A stretch of DNA of 64,000 nucleotides from Klebsiella huaxiensis (GTDB lineage: Bacteria > Pseudomonadota > Gammaproteobacteria > Enterobacterales > Enterobacteriaceae): the NCBI RefSeq assembly GCF_003261575.2, contig NZ_CP036175.1, positions 372,001 through 436,000 of the forward strand, read 5' to 3'. Below, piece by piece: positions 26,854 through 34,074 of this stretch. The stretch's first letter is position 1; each line of letters opens with the position of its first letter. A model generated the notes under the pieces. The model saw only the letters and a program-made list of their open reading frames with translations, made no database searches and had not been told where the DNA came from. The position numbers and the translations under genes were made by a program.

Positions 26854-27575
26854 GCGCGGCTCCATAGCCACTGAACGCGCTCGCCGGGGAGCGTAAAGGC
26901 GTTGGTGTGTTGTAAATAGTGGCGTAAAAACAGCAGGCTTTGCGGCAGGGCGGTCTCTTCGCTGGGCACGCTTTGGCGCTGAGTCTGACACTGCCATTCG
27001 CTGCCTGCTTCAATCACCCATGCCGTCGCATAGGGCCAGGTTGGCATATCAGATGGCAGCTGTGGGTGATAAAACTCGGGCAGAAAGCCATCGAAATCGA
27101 CCATTAGTACGCGCTGATAGCCCGCCTGTAAAAGGCCCATCACTTCATATAAGCCCTGCTGGAAGGTATCCCGTCCGGCAGAAAGCGACGACGAGACTAT
27201 CGGTTTTTTTGCGGCAATCGTCAGGTTACCCACCGCGGAGTTATGCACCGATAAGGCGAAATCGGTTGGCGAGAGCGCCTGCTCTGTTGCCAGCGCGTGG
27301 AGGATTCGGTAATTGCGCTCCAGCTCGCCGTGGCGGCTGGTGTACAGCACCGCGTCGATATGATGACGGCGCAGCATCGCCAGTCCGCATTCTACGGCCA
27401 GCTTGCTACCGGAACTGAGTCGGCGGGCGGTCATCATCGGCAGCTCGCTAAGCTTGGCTGGGGAGGCCGCTGGATCGATGGCGTGCAAATGCCGAGACCA
27501 CTGAAGCCACTGTTCGCTACCATTGACCCCAGGAGCCATGGCTTGCCAATCAACTATGTTTAATGAAAATGTCAT
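26850..27575 (-). CDS. apeC: APE ketosynthase-like chain-length factor (ApeC-like)
   Basis: A 241-residue protein matching only the N-terminal ketosynthase fold (Ketoacyl-synt_2 type). The position of the active cysteine reads SVHNSAVGNLTIA, so there is no nucleophilic Cys, and the C-terminal half with the catalytic histidines is missing. That fits a chain-length-factor partner of ApeO. I take the ATG at 27575 (MTFSLNIVDWQAMAPG), where the family usually begins; an in-frame TTG at 27629 would add 18 residues. The ribosome site is weak (GAGTGG). Two hairpins lie between apeB and this gene. Confidence 0.83.
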   Translation of the reverse strand: MTFSLNIVDWQAMAPGVNGSEQWLQWSRHLHAIDPAASPAKLSELPMMTARRLSSGSKLAVECGLAMLRRHHIDAVLYTSRHGELERNYRILHALATEQALSPTDFALSVHNSAVGNLTIAAKKPIVSSSLSAGRDTFQQGLYEVMGLLQAGYQRVLMVDFDGFLPEFYHPQLPSDMPTWPYATAWVIEAGSEWQCQTQRQSVPSEETALPQSLLFLRHYLQHTNAFTLPGERVQWLWSRA

Positions 27576-27609
27576 CCACTCGCGTCCGCGATCGATCAAT
27601 GATTCTACT

Positions 27610-27646
27610 GGCGTTAATTTGAACGCCAAAACAGCGCTTAGCGCTG
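27610..27646 (-). terminator. Double hairpin between apeB and apeC
   Basis: Reading in the ape direction, the dyad CAGCGCTAAGCGCTG (27646-27632) is followed by TTTT and then by a second dyad GGCGTT-N6-AACGCC (27627-27610). The first hairpin with its short T-run sits right behind the apeB stop (27652) and looks like a weak intrinsic terminator or processing site within the cluster. Confidence 0.5.
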
Positions 27647-27651
27647 CTTTA

Positions 27652-28722
27652 TTATTTTATTTTCTGGCATATCAATAAGGTATGCCCGACGCCTAAATTA
27701 TCGTGGCGTTGTTCTATCTTGAATCCTGCCATTTCAAGATAGCGGTAAAACTTCTCTATGCTGTAGAAACGGCTATTTCCGTTGGCCATACAGGTAAAAT
27801 AGAGCGAAGACGCATTCAGGCTAAATGAGGCCGCTTCAAATTTCTGCGCGTCCCAGAACAGTTCCAGAATGCATAATCTTGCACCTGGCTTCATCACGTG
27901 CGCCACATTACTGAGCATGGTGACAATTTGTTCTGGCGAAAAGCAGTCAAGAAATTGGCTCATCCACCAGATATCAGCCTCTCCCGGCAGGCGCTCGTCG
28001 CTCAGCATATCCACGGCATGAAAATCAATGCGATGAGACAGACCCGCATTTTCTATATTTTCGCGAGCCAGCGCAATTTGTTGTGGCAAGTCTAATAACG
28101 TTACCGCGATATTTTCATCATACTGGCAGCAGCGCAGCGCCCATTTTCCGGTATTTCCGCCTACATCGTACAGGGTTGCAGGCTGACTGGCGAATACATA
28201 CGGCAGCGCGGCGTTGAAAGCGCCGTCAGAATAGTAATGATCGAATGCGAACCAGCTTTGACGCGCCGCCTGTGGGAGCTGCGATAATGCTGGATAAATG
28301 GTTGGCCAGTCGCCAAAAACTTTTAGCCCGGAAGGCCTTCCTTCCTGCAACGCATTTTCTAAAAAGAACAATCCCTGATAGCAAACGTCCTGAGTGAAAT
28401 CCATATTTACTCGGGTCATTGCATCATGAAGTAAGAAATGCCCTACTTTAGCGAGATAATATTGCCCCTCTTTATGGGTAAGGATGCGTCCGCTTAATCC
28501 CATATCCAGCAATACGCTGACGGCATATTCATTGACGTCGCAATCCGTGCAAATAGCTTCAAGCGTTGCGCCGAGTTTTCCTTGCTTATCGAGATAATCC
28601 AGGATGCCTGAATTGCGTAGGCATAATGCGGTTTGAAAGAGCATGGGGGCAAAAGCAATACGTTGCGCTTCGGTAATGGCATCCAGTGCGCTGAGAGAGT
28701 CCTTTTTGTACACGTTCGGCAC
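27652..28722 (-). CDS. apeB: APE SAM-dependent methyltransferase (ApeB-like)
   Basis: A 356-residue methyltransferase resembling plant and polyketide O-methyltransferases: an N-terminal helical region with a winged-helix-like element, then the SAM-binding motif YDVGGNTGKWALR near residue 185, DLPQQIALA near 217 and the later motif GARLCILELFW near 280. It could methylate the aryl head group. The first codon is GTG (28722); a second GTG at 28713 has better ribosome-site spacing. Codon use is visibly more AT-rich than in apeC to apeR. It is followed by two hairpins. Confidence 0.82.
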   Translation of the reverse strand: MPNVYKKDSLSALDAITEAQRIAFAPMLFQTALCLRNSGILDYLDKQGKLGATLEAICTDCDVNEYAVSVLLDMGLSGRILTHKEGQYYLAKVGHFLLHDAMTRVNMDFTQDVCYQGLFFLENALQEGRPSGLKVFGDWPTIYPALSQLPQAARQSWFAFDHYYSDGAFNAALPYVFASQPATLYDVGGNTGKWALRCCQYDENIAVTLLDLPQQIALARENIENAGLSHRIDFHAVDMLSDERLPGEADIWWMSQFLDCFSPEQIVTMLSNVAHVMKPGARLCILELFWDAQKFEAASFSLNASSLYFTCMANGNSRFYSIEKFYRYLEMAGFKIEQRHDNLGVGHTLLICQKIK

Positions 28723-28749
28723 AACCTTTTACAGTATTAGTAGAGAGAG

Positions 28750-28767
28750 CGGGCCATGACTGGCCCG
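28750..28767 (-). terminator. Hairpin between apeA and apeB
   Basis: A perfect 7-bp dyad CGGGCCA-TGAC-TGGCCCG lies 21 bp behind the apeA stop and 28 bp before the apeB start. No T-run follows on the minus strand, so it is either an attenuator, an mRNA 3'-end stabiliser for apeA, or a chance dyad. Confidence 0.45.
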
Positions 28768-28787
28768 AGTGTACTTCAGGGACAGGA

Positions 28788-29177
28788 TTACAGAGATGAA
28801 TCCGCGGCCAGGTTAATCTGAATGTCTTTATCGAGGTTGTGCACCCAGCGGTTATAGTTTCTATGAATTTTTCCACCGGAAGCCATCAGGTTGAGGCTGC
28901 TATCGTAGTTAATGGAATAGCTGGTGGCAGAGTAGGTGATTTTTATTTCGGCAACATGGTCACGTGATTGCTGACGGGCTTTGATGACCCCAGGACCTGC
29001 GTCTGACATAATCCATTCGCGTTGCGCGCCAGCTTTGATAATTGCTTTTTTGACCTGGGCTTCGGTATGACCTGCGCTTACCGTGGTTTGGATTTGCTCA
29101 ATAGGCGCCGTGCGTGCGCAGCCAGCCAGAGCACCAATAACCGCAATCGCGGCAGCCCAGCGAATAACCTTTTTCAT
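28788..29177 (-). CDS. apeA: Small lipoprotein heading the APE cluster (ApeA-like)
   Basis: A 129-residue predicted lipoprotein: MKKVIRWAAAIAVIGALAGC with the lipobox cysteine at residue 20, followed by a small alpha/beta domain (TEAQVKKAIIKAGAQREW ... HVAEIKITYSATSYSINYDSS). It is the first gene of the cluster in transcription order, with a good ribosome site (GGGAG five bases before ATG) and a TATAAA element about 30 bp upstream. The function is unknown; the position matches apeA in described clusters. Confidence 0.78.
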   Translation of the reverse strand: MKKVIRWAAAIAVIGALAGCARTAPIEQIQTTVSAGHTEAQVKKAIIKAGAQREWIMSDAGPGVIKARQQSRDHVAEIKITYSATSYSINYDSSLNLMASGGKIHRNYNRWVHNLDKDIQINLAADSSL

Positions 29178-29586
29178 GAATACTCCCTATCAATCTATTG
29201 TTCGAAGAAATGTTTTATACACCGTTTGAATATATCGATGCATAGATGCAATAAAGTCATCTGTATTATTCTATTTGATTAATACATTTATCTGTTTTTA
29301 AAGTGTGTATCAGCTAAATACTCTAATGTTATTAGATTTTTAGTATCGAATTAAAACCAGTTGCAAATATAAATGCAGGGGCGAAATTATAAATAAATTA
29401 ACGCCTTCTATCAATGAATATAATCAATAGGGGATGATTTACTACTTTTTCTGGTGGTTTTTTTGATGAGTAGCAGGCGAATTGTCAAGAGTATCTGGTG
29501 TTTTAATACGGGGCTCTTAATGGACGCTGTTGGGGTTATCGTATATCAATACAAAATACGATAACCCGTTGTTGCTGTAAAAGTGG
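29178..29586. promoter_or_regulatory. AT-rich intergenic region, ape promoter side
   Basis: About 410 bp without a gene. It should hold the promoter of apeA (minus strand; TATAAA at about 29214-29219 is a plausible -10 with no good -35). I found no recognisable regulator site. At its right end is a long perfect dyad, listed separately. In E. coli K-12 this interval, between yhhT and nikA, holds acpT; no such gene or remnant is seen here. Confidence 0.6.
29533..29567. terminator. Perfect 12-bp dyad behind yhhT
   Basis: GGGTTATCGTAT (29533-29544) and ATACGATAACCC (29556-29567) are perfect inverted arms with an 11-base loop, 19 bp behind the yhhT stop. There is no T-run on either side. It may end or stabilise yhhT mRNA, or be a protein-binding site. 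Confidence 0.55.
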
Positions 29587-30636
29587 CTAGCCTGGCAGCC
29601 TGCTTTTGGGTCGTCCTGGCCCGAGCAAGAGGGCTAATTTGCTGCCGCCTTTAGTGGTTTCCATCCATATTTTGCATACGCTGGTTAACGGCACCGAAAG
29701 TAGCATACCCACCGGGCCAAGCAGCCATCCCCAAATTAGTAATGAGAGGAAAACCACCAGCGTAGACATCCCAAGACGGTGCCCCATCATGCGCGGTTCC
29801 AGAATATTGCCGATGATCATATGAACAACTAAAAAGAGTGCGCCAACCAGCAGGCATTCATAAAAACCGTTAAACAGCAGCGCCTGAATCATTGGCGGAA
29901 CGGCGGAAATCACCGAGCCAATATTAGGTACATAGTTAAGCAGAAAAGCCAGCACTCCCCACATCAGTGCGAACTGAACCCCCATCAGCAATAAGCCTAA
30001 CCAGACAATGACTCCGGTCCAAAGGCTGAGGAGCGTTTTCAGCGCCAGATAGTGCGAAACGCCTTTTAACGCCCGGTGCAGCCCGGCGATATGGATCTGC
30101 GGGTTATTGAGGGCGAAGCGGAGTTTATAAGGCACATGGCGGACTTCAAAAAGCATAAAGACCACGGACATGACCAGCAAAATGACGCTGGCCATAGCGC
30201 CTGAAAGCCCGGTCATCAGGGCGGTAGTGAACGTCATCAGCTTGTCAGAATCCATGCGCTGCAGCATACGTTCCGGGGACATATGAATATGTAAAAATGG
30301 CAGCGCCTCCTGCAGCCGCAGGACTTTCGCCGTCAGCTCTTTATTGTACTTCGGCAGCATCGCGACGAATTCGTTAACTGATGCGGCCAGCACGCCAATT
30401 AACGCGGTGAGAACAATCAGCATCACTAACACCACAATCGTAATCGCCACCGGGCGACGGACGCCGCGGCGAATAAACCAGCTCACCAGAGGATTAAGGA
30501 CGATAGCGAAGAACAGCGCCAGTAATAGCTGTACGATGATATCCGCTGCGGCATGAATCCCGGCGAGGATAACCACCAGCGATGCCAGCTTGAGCAGGAT
30601 ATGCATGCCCGTTTTATCGGGCTGAGGGGTTGTCAT
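29587..30636 (-). CDS. yhhT: AI-2E family inner-membrane transporter YhhT
   Basis: A 349-residue polytopic membrane protein of the AI-2E/PerM family, the same length as E. coli YhhT. Hydrophobic helices occur near residues 10-50, 60-85, 145-175 and 200-320, and the central soluble segment (about 85-140) contains the amphipathic helices typical of the family. The substrate is not established. The start at 30636 (MTTPQPDKTG) has AAAGGA seven bases upstream; nine codons further up a second ATG lacks a site. It is divergent from yhhS. Confidence 0.93.
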   Translation of the reverse strand: MTTPQPDKTGMHILLKLASLVVILAGIHAAADIIVQLLLALFFAIVLNPLVSWFIRRGVRRPVAITIVVLVMLIVLTALIGVLAASVNEFVAMLPKYNKELTAKVLRLQEALPFLHIHMSPERMLQRMDSDKLMTFTTALMTGLSGAMASVILLVMSVVFMLFEVRHVPYKLRFALNNPQIHIAGLHRALKGVSHYLALKTLLSLWTGVIVWLGLLLMGVQFALMWGVLAFLLNYVPNIGSVISAVPPMIQALLFNGFYECLLVGALFLVVHMIIGNILEPRMMGHRLGMSTLVVFLSLLIWGWLLGPVGMLLSVPLTSVCKIWMETTKGGSKLALLLGPGRPKSRLPG

Positions 30637-30700
30637 TAACGGTTCCTTTCTTATGATTTTCATTAAGAGCCCACCCCATTAGGGCTATTTTACTTGTCAT

Positions 30701-30777
30701 TTTGAACTTGGGCAGTGCTCAGAATCCTCACGTACTACGTGTACGCTCCGGTTCTTGCGCGCTGTCCGTGTTCAAAC
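30701..30777. repeat. Large imperfect palindrome between yhhT and yhhS
   Basis: Outer arms TTTGAAC (30701) and GTTCAAA (30770) continue inward with about 20 of 27 matching positions (GGGCAGTGC against GCGCTGTCC). A perfect CACGTA-C-TACGTG dyad forms the tip (30729-30741). The transcript would fold into one long hairpin in the divergent promoter region. Similar sequence stands upstream of yhhS in E. coli, as I recall, so it is probably an old interspersed palindromic element. Confidence 0.6.
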
Positions 30778-30916
30778 TGTCTGTGCCAATAACGCCTACT
30801 GGGATAGGCTCTAAGTGTAGCGGCTGGCTTGTTTCCGATATTCCTAATCTGGCTGCTGATTTAAAGCGTGCAGCATGGTAAAAATGAAACACTGTTGTAA
30901 AAAACTGGTGGAACCC

Positions 30917-32137
30917 ATGCCTGAAGCCGCTGCCGAACCGGCACTCAATGGACTGCGTCTCAATCTGCGGATTGTCTCGGTGGTTATCTTTAATTTTGCC
31001 AGCTACATGACGATTGGGCTGCCGCTGGCGGTTTTGCCGGGTTATGTTCATGATGTAATGGGCTTTAGCGCCTTCTGGGCCGGGCTGGTGATTAGCCTTC
31101 AATACTTCGCTACGCTGCTTAGCCGTCCTCATGCCGGGCGCTATGCCGACCTGTTGGGGCCGAAAAAAATCGTCGTTTTTGGTCTGTGCGGCTGCTTTCT
31201 GAGCGGGTTGTGCTACCTGTTGGCGGCGTTCAGCGACGGCTGGCCCATTGTTAGCCTGTCGCTGCTGTGCCTTGGGCGCATTATTCTGGGAATCGGACAA
31301 AGCTTTGCAGGCACAGGTTCGACGCTATGGGGCGTCGGTGTTGTCGGCTCGCTGCATATCGGCAGAGTGATTTCGTGGAACGGTATCGTGACCTACGGCG
31401 CAATGGCGATGGGCGCACCGCTTGGCGTGCTTTGCTATTCCATTATCGGCCTGCACGGTCTGGCGTTCACTATTATGGCGGTGGCGCTGGTGGCGGTACT
31501 GTGCGCACTGCCGCGCGCAGCGGTGAAAGCGGGCAAGGGCAAAGCGATGTCGTTTCGCGCGGTGCTGGGGCGGGTCTGGCTCTACGGGATGGCGCTGGCC
31601 TTGGCTTCGGCCGGTTTTGGCGTTATCGCCACCTTTATCACCCTGTTTTATGACGCCAAAGGCTGGGATGGCGCGGCTTTCGCGTTAACGCTGTTTAGCT
31701 GCGCGTTTGTCGGCACTCGTCTGTTGTTCCCCAACGGAATCAACCGCCTTGGCGGGCTGAATGTGGCGATGATCTGCTTTGTGGTTGAGATTATTGGGCT
31801 GCTGCTGGTGGGACTGGCGGAGACGACGCTGATGGCGAAAATCGGGACTTTCCTGGCCGGGGCAGGTTTCTCATTGGTATTCCCGGCGCTTGGTGTGGTG
31901 GCGGTGAAGGCCGTGCCGCAGCAGAATCAGGGATCGGCGCTGGCAACCTATACGGTGTTTATGGATCTCTCATTGGGGATCACCGGTCCGCTTGCCGGAT
32001 TATTGATGGCATGGGCGGGGATTTCTTCGATTTATCTGGCGGCGGCGGGGCTGGTGGCGGTAGCGTTGCTGTTGGGGTGGCGGTTAAAAAAACGGCCTCC
32101 GGTCGGTGAACCGGAGGCCGCAGCGTCAGGCCAGTAG
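30917..32137 (+). CDS. yhhS: MFS transporter YhhS
   Basis: A 406-residue major facilitator superfamily protein with twelve predicted helices, close to E. coli YhhS throughout (VVFGLCGCFLSGLCYL, LGRIILGIGQSFAGTGSTLW). E. coli YhhS has been linked to efflux of small molecules, but its physiological substrate is unknown. The start at 30917 (MPEAAAEPALNG) follows GGTGG; the open frame extends to 30875. The last codons also encode the dcrB terminator on the other strand, and the stop codon abuts the dcrB stop with no gap. Confidence 0.93.
   Translation: MPEAAAEPALNGLRLNLRIVSVVIFNFASYMTIGLPLAVLPGYVHDVMGFSAFWAGLVISLQYFATLLSRPHAGRYADLLGPKKIVVFGLCGCFLSGLCYLLAAFSDGWPIVSLSLLCLGRIILGIGQSFAGTGSTLWGVGVVGSLHIGRVISWNGIVTYGAMAMGAPLGVLCYSIIGLHGLAFTIMAVALVAVLCALPRAAVKAGKGKAMSFRAVLGRVWLYGMALALASAGFGVIATFITLFYDAKGWDGAAFALTLFSCAFVGTRLLFPNGINRLGGLNVAMICFVVEIIGLLLVGLAETTLMAKIGTFLAGAGFSLVFPALGVVAVKAVPQQNQGSALATYTVFMDLSLGITGPLAGLLMAWAGISSIYLAAAGLVAVALLLGWRLKKRPPVGEPEAAASGQ
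32086..32120 (-). terminator. Intrinsic terminator of dcrB inside yhhS
   Basis: On the minus strand CGGCCTCCGGT-TCACCG-ACCGGAGGCCG is followed by a run of seven T (32092-32086). It is a strong rho-independent terminator 18 bp behind the dcrB stop, and it lies entirely in the final codons of yhhS (KKRPPVGEPEA). Confidence 0.85.
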
Positions 32138-32695
32138 TTACTGAATGACGAGGGTGTTGATGATGTTTTCCGCTTCGGTCTGCGCCTGCTGCTGGTTATC
32201 CGCCGGTAGCGTAACCTGCAGGGTCAGCAGTTTGTCGTCAACCTTGCCGAGGAGTACGGAAGACCATGCGGTCTGACCCTTAGCAGAGATAATGCTGTCC
32301 AGCTGCTGCAGAGTGTGGCCTTTAATCTCAACGGATTTATTGGTCACGACCTGCAGCTGCGGATCGCGACTGCGCTGCTGCTCTTCCAGACGTTGCGCCA
32401 TCACGGCCAGGTCTTCATTGGTGCTGTCGCCAACAATCACAATCACCGCTTTCTGGCCGGTGGCATCAGAGTAGACGTGCATATTGTTGGCCTGAGTGCC
32501 CAGCTTGCCGCTCTGGTCGGTCATACCTGCCGGTAGAGAGAAGCTCAGTTTGCCATCCAGCAGACTAATAGGTTGCCCGCTGGCGTTACTTTCCGCAGCA
32601 GCCCCGGCAGTCGGCGTTTTTGTGTCGCTGTTATCACAGGCCGCAAGCCCCATAACCAGCAGGCCAATACCGACATATTTAACCAAATTGCGCAT
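32138..32695 (-). CDS. dcrB: Lipoprotein DcrB
   Basis: A 185-residue lipoprotein with lipobox LAAC (cysteine near residue 20), the same length as E. coli DcrB and closely similar. DcrB is needed for adsorption or DNA entry of phages C1 and C6 and contributes to envelope lipoprotein maturation under stress. A start at 32695 places AGGAAG six bases upstream; the longer frame from 32701 does not. It is co-oriented with yhhQ, 73 bp apart. Confidence 0.92.
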   Translation of the reverse strand: MRNLVKYVGIGLLVMGLAACDNSDTKTPTAGAAAESNASGQPISLLDGKLSFSLPAGMTDQSGKLGTQANNMHVYSDATGQKAVIVIVGDSTNEDLAVMAQRLEEQQRSRDPQLQVVTNKSVEIKGHTLQQLDSIISAKGQTAWSSVLLGKVDDKLLTLQVTLPADNQQQAQTEAENIINTLVIQ

Positions 32696-32768
32696 TGACA
32701 TCTTCCTTTCGATAAACGGCCATTAACGGCTCATCCCCGTATCTTATCACATCACTCTGTGAGTACTC

Positions 32769-33434
32769 TTAACCTGGCTGCAATGCCGATAAATCGGATT
32801 TATCTGCCAGCTTTTTCAGCAGCATATTCAATAACATGCCGTACATTGGCAGGAAGAAAACGATGCTAATCAGTACTTTGAAACAGTAATCGACGATGGC
32901 GATTTCTCCCCAGTGCGCCGCCATAAACGGGTCCGGGCTGCGCCAGAAGGCGATAAAGAAGAAGGCCAGGGTATCGCTGACGTTACCAAAGAGGGTCGAT
33001 GCCGTTGGCGCCAGCCACCAGCGACGGTTTTGACGCAGGCGGTTAAAGACGTGGACGTCGAGGATTTGCCCCAGCGCGTAGGCCATAAAGCTGGCGGCGG
33101 CGATGCGAGCGACAAACAGGTTAAAGCTGGTTAAGGCGGCAAAACCCTGCCATTCACCCATATAGAACAGCGCAGAAACGCCATAGGAGATCACCAGCGC
33201 CGGGATCATGACCGCGAGGATAATGCGTCGCGCCAGCGGAGCGCCGAAAATCCGCACCGTAAGATCGGTGGCAAGGAAAATAAACGGAAAGCTGAACGCG
33301 CCCCAGGTGGTATGAAAACCAAAGATGGAGATCGGTAGCTGCACCAGATAGTTACTGGAAGTGATGACCAGCAGATGGAAAAGCGATAGCCAGATCAGCG
33401 CTTTTTTACGCTGTACGGTAGTAAACGGACTCAT
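32769..33434 (-). CDS. yhhQ: Queuosine precursor (preQ0) transporter YhhQ
   Basis: A 221-residue VUT/ECF-type inner-membrane protein with about six helices and the same length as E. coli YhhQ, which imports 7-cyano-7-deazaguanine (and preQ1) for queuosine synthesis. Polar residues within helices (FGNVSDTLAFFF, SFMAYALGQ) are typical of the family. No preQ1 riboswitch is recognisable upstream. The sequence in front of the start carries an ERIC element. Confidence 0.92.
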   Translation of the reverse strand: MSPFTTVQRKKALIWLSLFHLLVITSSNYLVQLPISIFGFHTTWGAFSFPFIFLATDLTVRIFGAPLARRIILAVMIPALVISYGVSALFYMGEWQGFAALTSFNLFVARIAAASFMAYALGQILDVHVFNRLRQNRRWWLAPTASTLFGNVSDTLAFFFIAFWRSPDPFMAAHWGEIAIVDYCFKVLISIVFFLPMYGMLLNMLLKKLADKSDLSALQPG

Positions 33435-33456
33435 ATTGTGACCTTTTTATGCCCGT

Positions 33457-33568
33457 CATACTTCAAGCTGCAGATGCGTTAACTTTCCTCGCTCATCCCA
33501 GTCACTTACTTAGGTAAGCTCCAGGGAATTCACTGCGTCGTCGCCTTTCTGCAACTCGAATTATTTAG
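33457..33568. repeat. ERIC element between yhhQ and tusA
   Basis: The core matches the sequences on which ERIC-PCR primers are based: CGCTCATCCCAGTCACTTACTT and GTAAGCTCCAGGGAATTCAC. The ends form the expected inverted repeat (CTTCAAGCTGCAG against CTGCAACTCGAA). The unit is about 112 bp, slightly shorter than the canonical 127 bp. It lies upstream of both divergent genes, so it may affect either 5' region. Confidence 0.87.
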
Positions 33569-33725
33569 GGCCAGAGAGTTGGGGTGAGGGAACCCAATAA
33601 AAACGGCTGCATGATACTGCGTTGGGTGCGTAATGCAATGGTTGTTTTTCGCGCAAACGTTAACCTGGCTTGCGTACTGATGAACTGGGGGTAAACTAGG
33701 GGCGTTTTGTTGATATGAGATGAAA

Positions 33726-33971
33726 ATGAGCGAACTTTTCTCCAGCCCTGACCATACTCTTGATGCGCAGGGGCTTCGTTGCCCGGAACCGGTGATGATG
33801 GTGCGTAAGACCGTGCGTACGATGCCGGTGGGCGAGACGCTGCTGATTGTCGCCGACGATCCGGCAACCACCCGCGATATCCCCGGTTTTTGCCGCTTTA
33901 TGGAACACGAGCTGCTGGCGCAGGAAACCGAGGCGCTGCCGTACCGTTATCTGATTCGTAAAAGCCACTGA
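33726..33971 (+). CDS. tusA: Sulfur carrier protein TusA
   Basis: An 81-residue cytosolic sulfur relay protein. The persulfide-bearing Cys19 lies in the family motif [13 protein letters not shown]. It accepts sulfur from IscS and passes it to TusBCD-E for 2-thiolation of tRNA wobble uridine, and to molybdenum cofactor synthesis. The start at 33726 gives the E. coli length; an ATG two codons earlier is also in frame. It converges with zntA on a BIME. Confidence 0.95.
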   Translation: MSELFSSPDHTLDAQGLRCPEPVMMVRKTVRTMPVGETLLIVADDPATTRDIPGFCRFMEHELLAQETEALPYRYLIRKSH

Positions 33972-33986
33972 TCTGCTTCATGTTTC

Positions 33987-34067
33987 CCCGGAGGCGGTGC
34001 TGCGCACCTGTCCGGGCTACAAAAACCAGCCAGTAGCCCGGGCAAGGCGCTCTGCGCCGCCCCCGGG
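33987..34067. repeat. BIME between tusA and zntA
   Basis: Two inverted REP-like units, CCCCGGAGGCGGTGC ... GTCCGGGCTAC and GTAGCCCGGGCAAGGCGC ... GCGCCGCCCCCGGGG, with a 12-base spacer. It occupies nearly the whole gap between the convergent tusA and zntA genes. Confidence 0.84.
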
Positions 34068-34074
34068 GTGGATA

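Noticed and set aside
33457..33568. ERIC palindrome as a preQ1 riboswitch for yhhQ
   Set aside because: It matches ERIC primer cores exactly in layout and lacks the riboswitch aptamer sequence.
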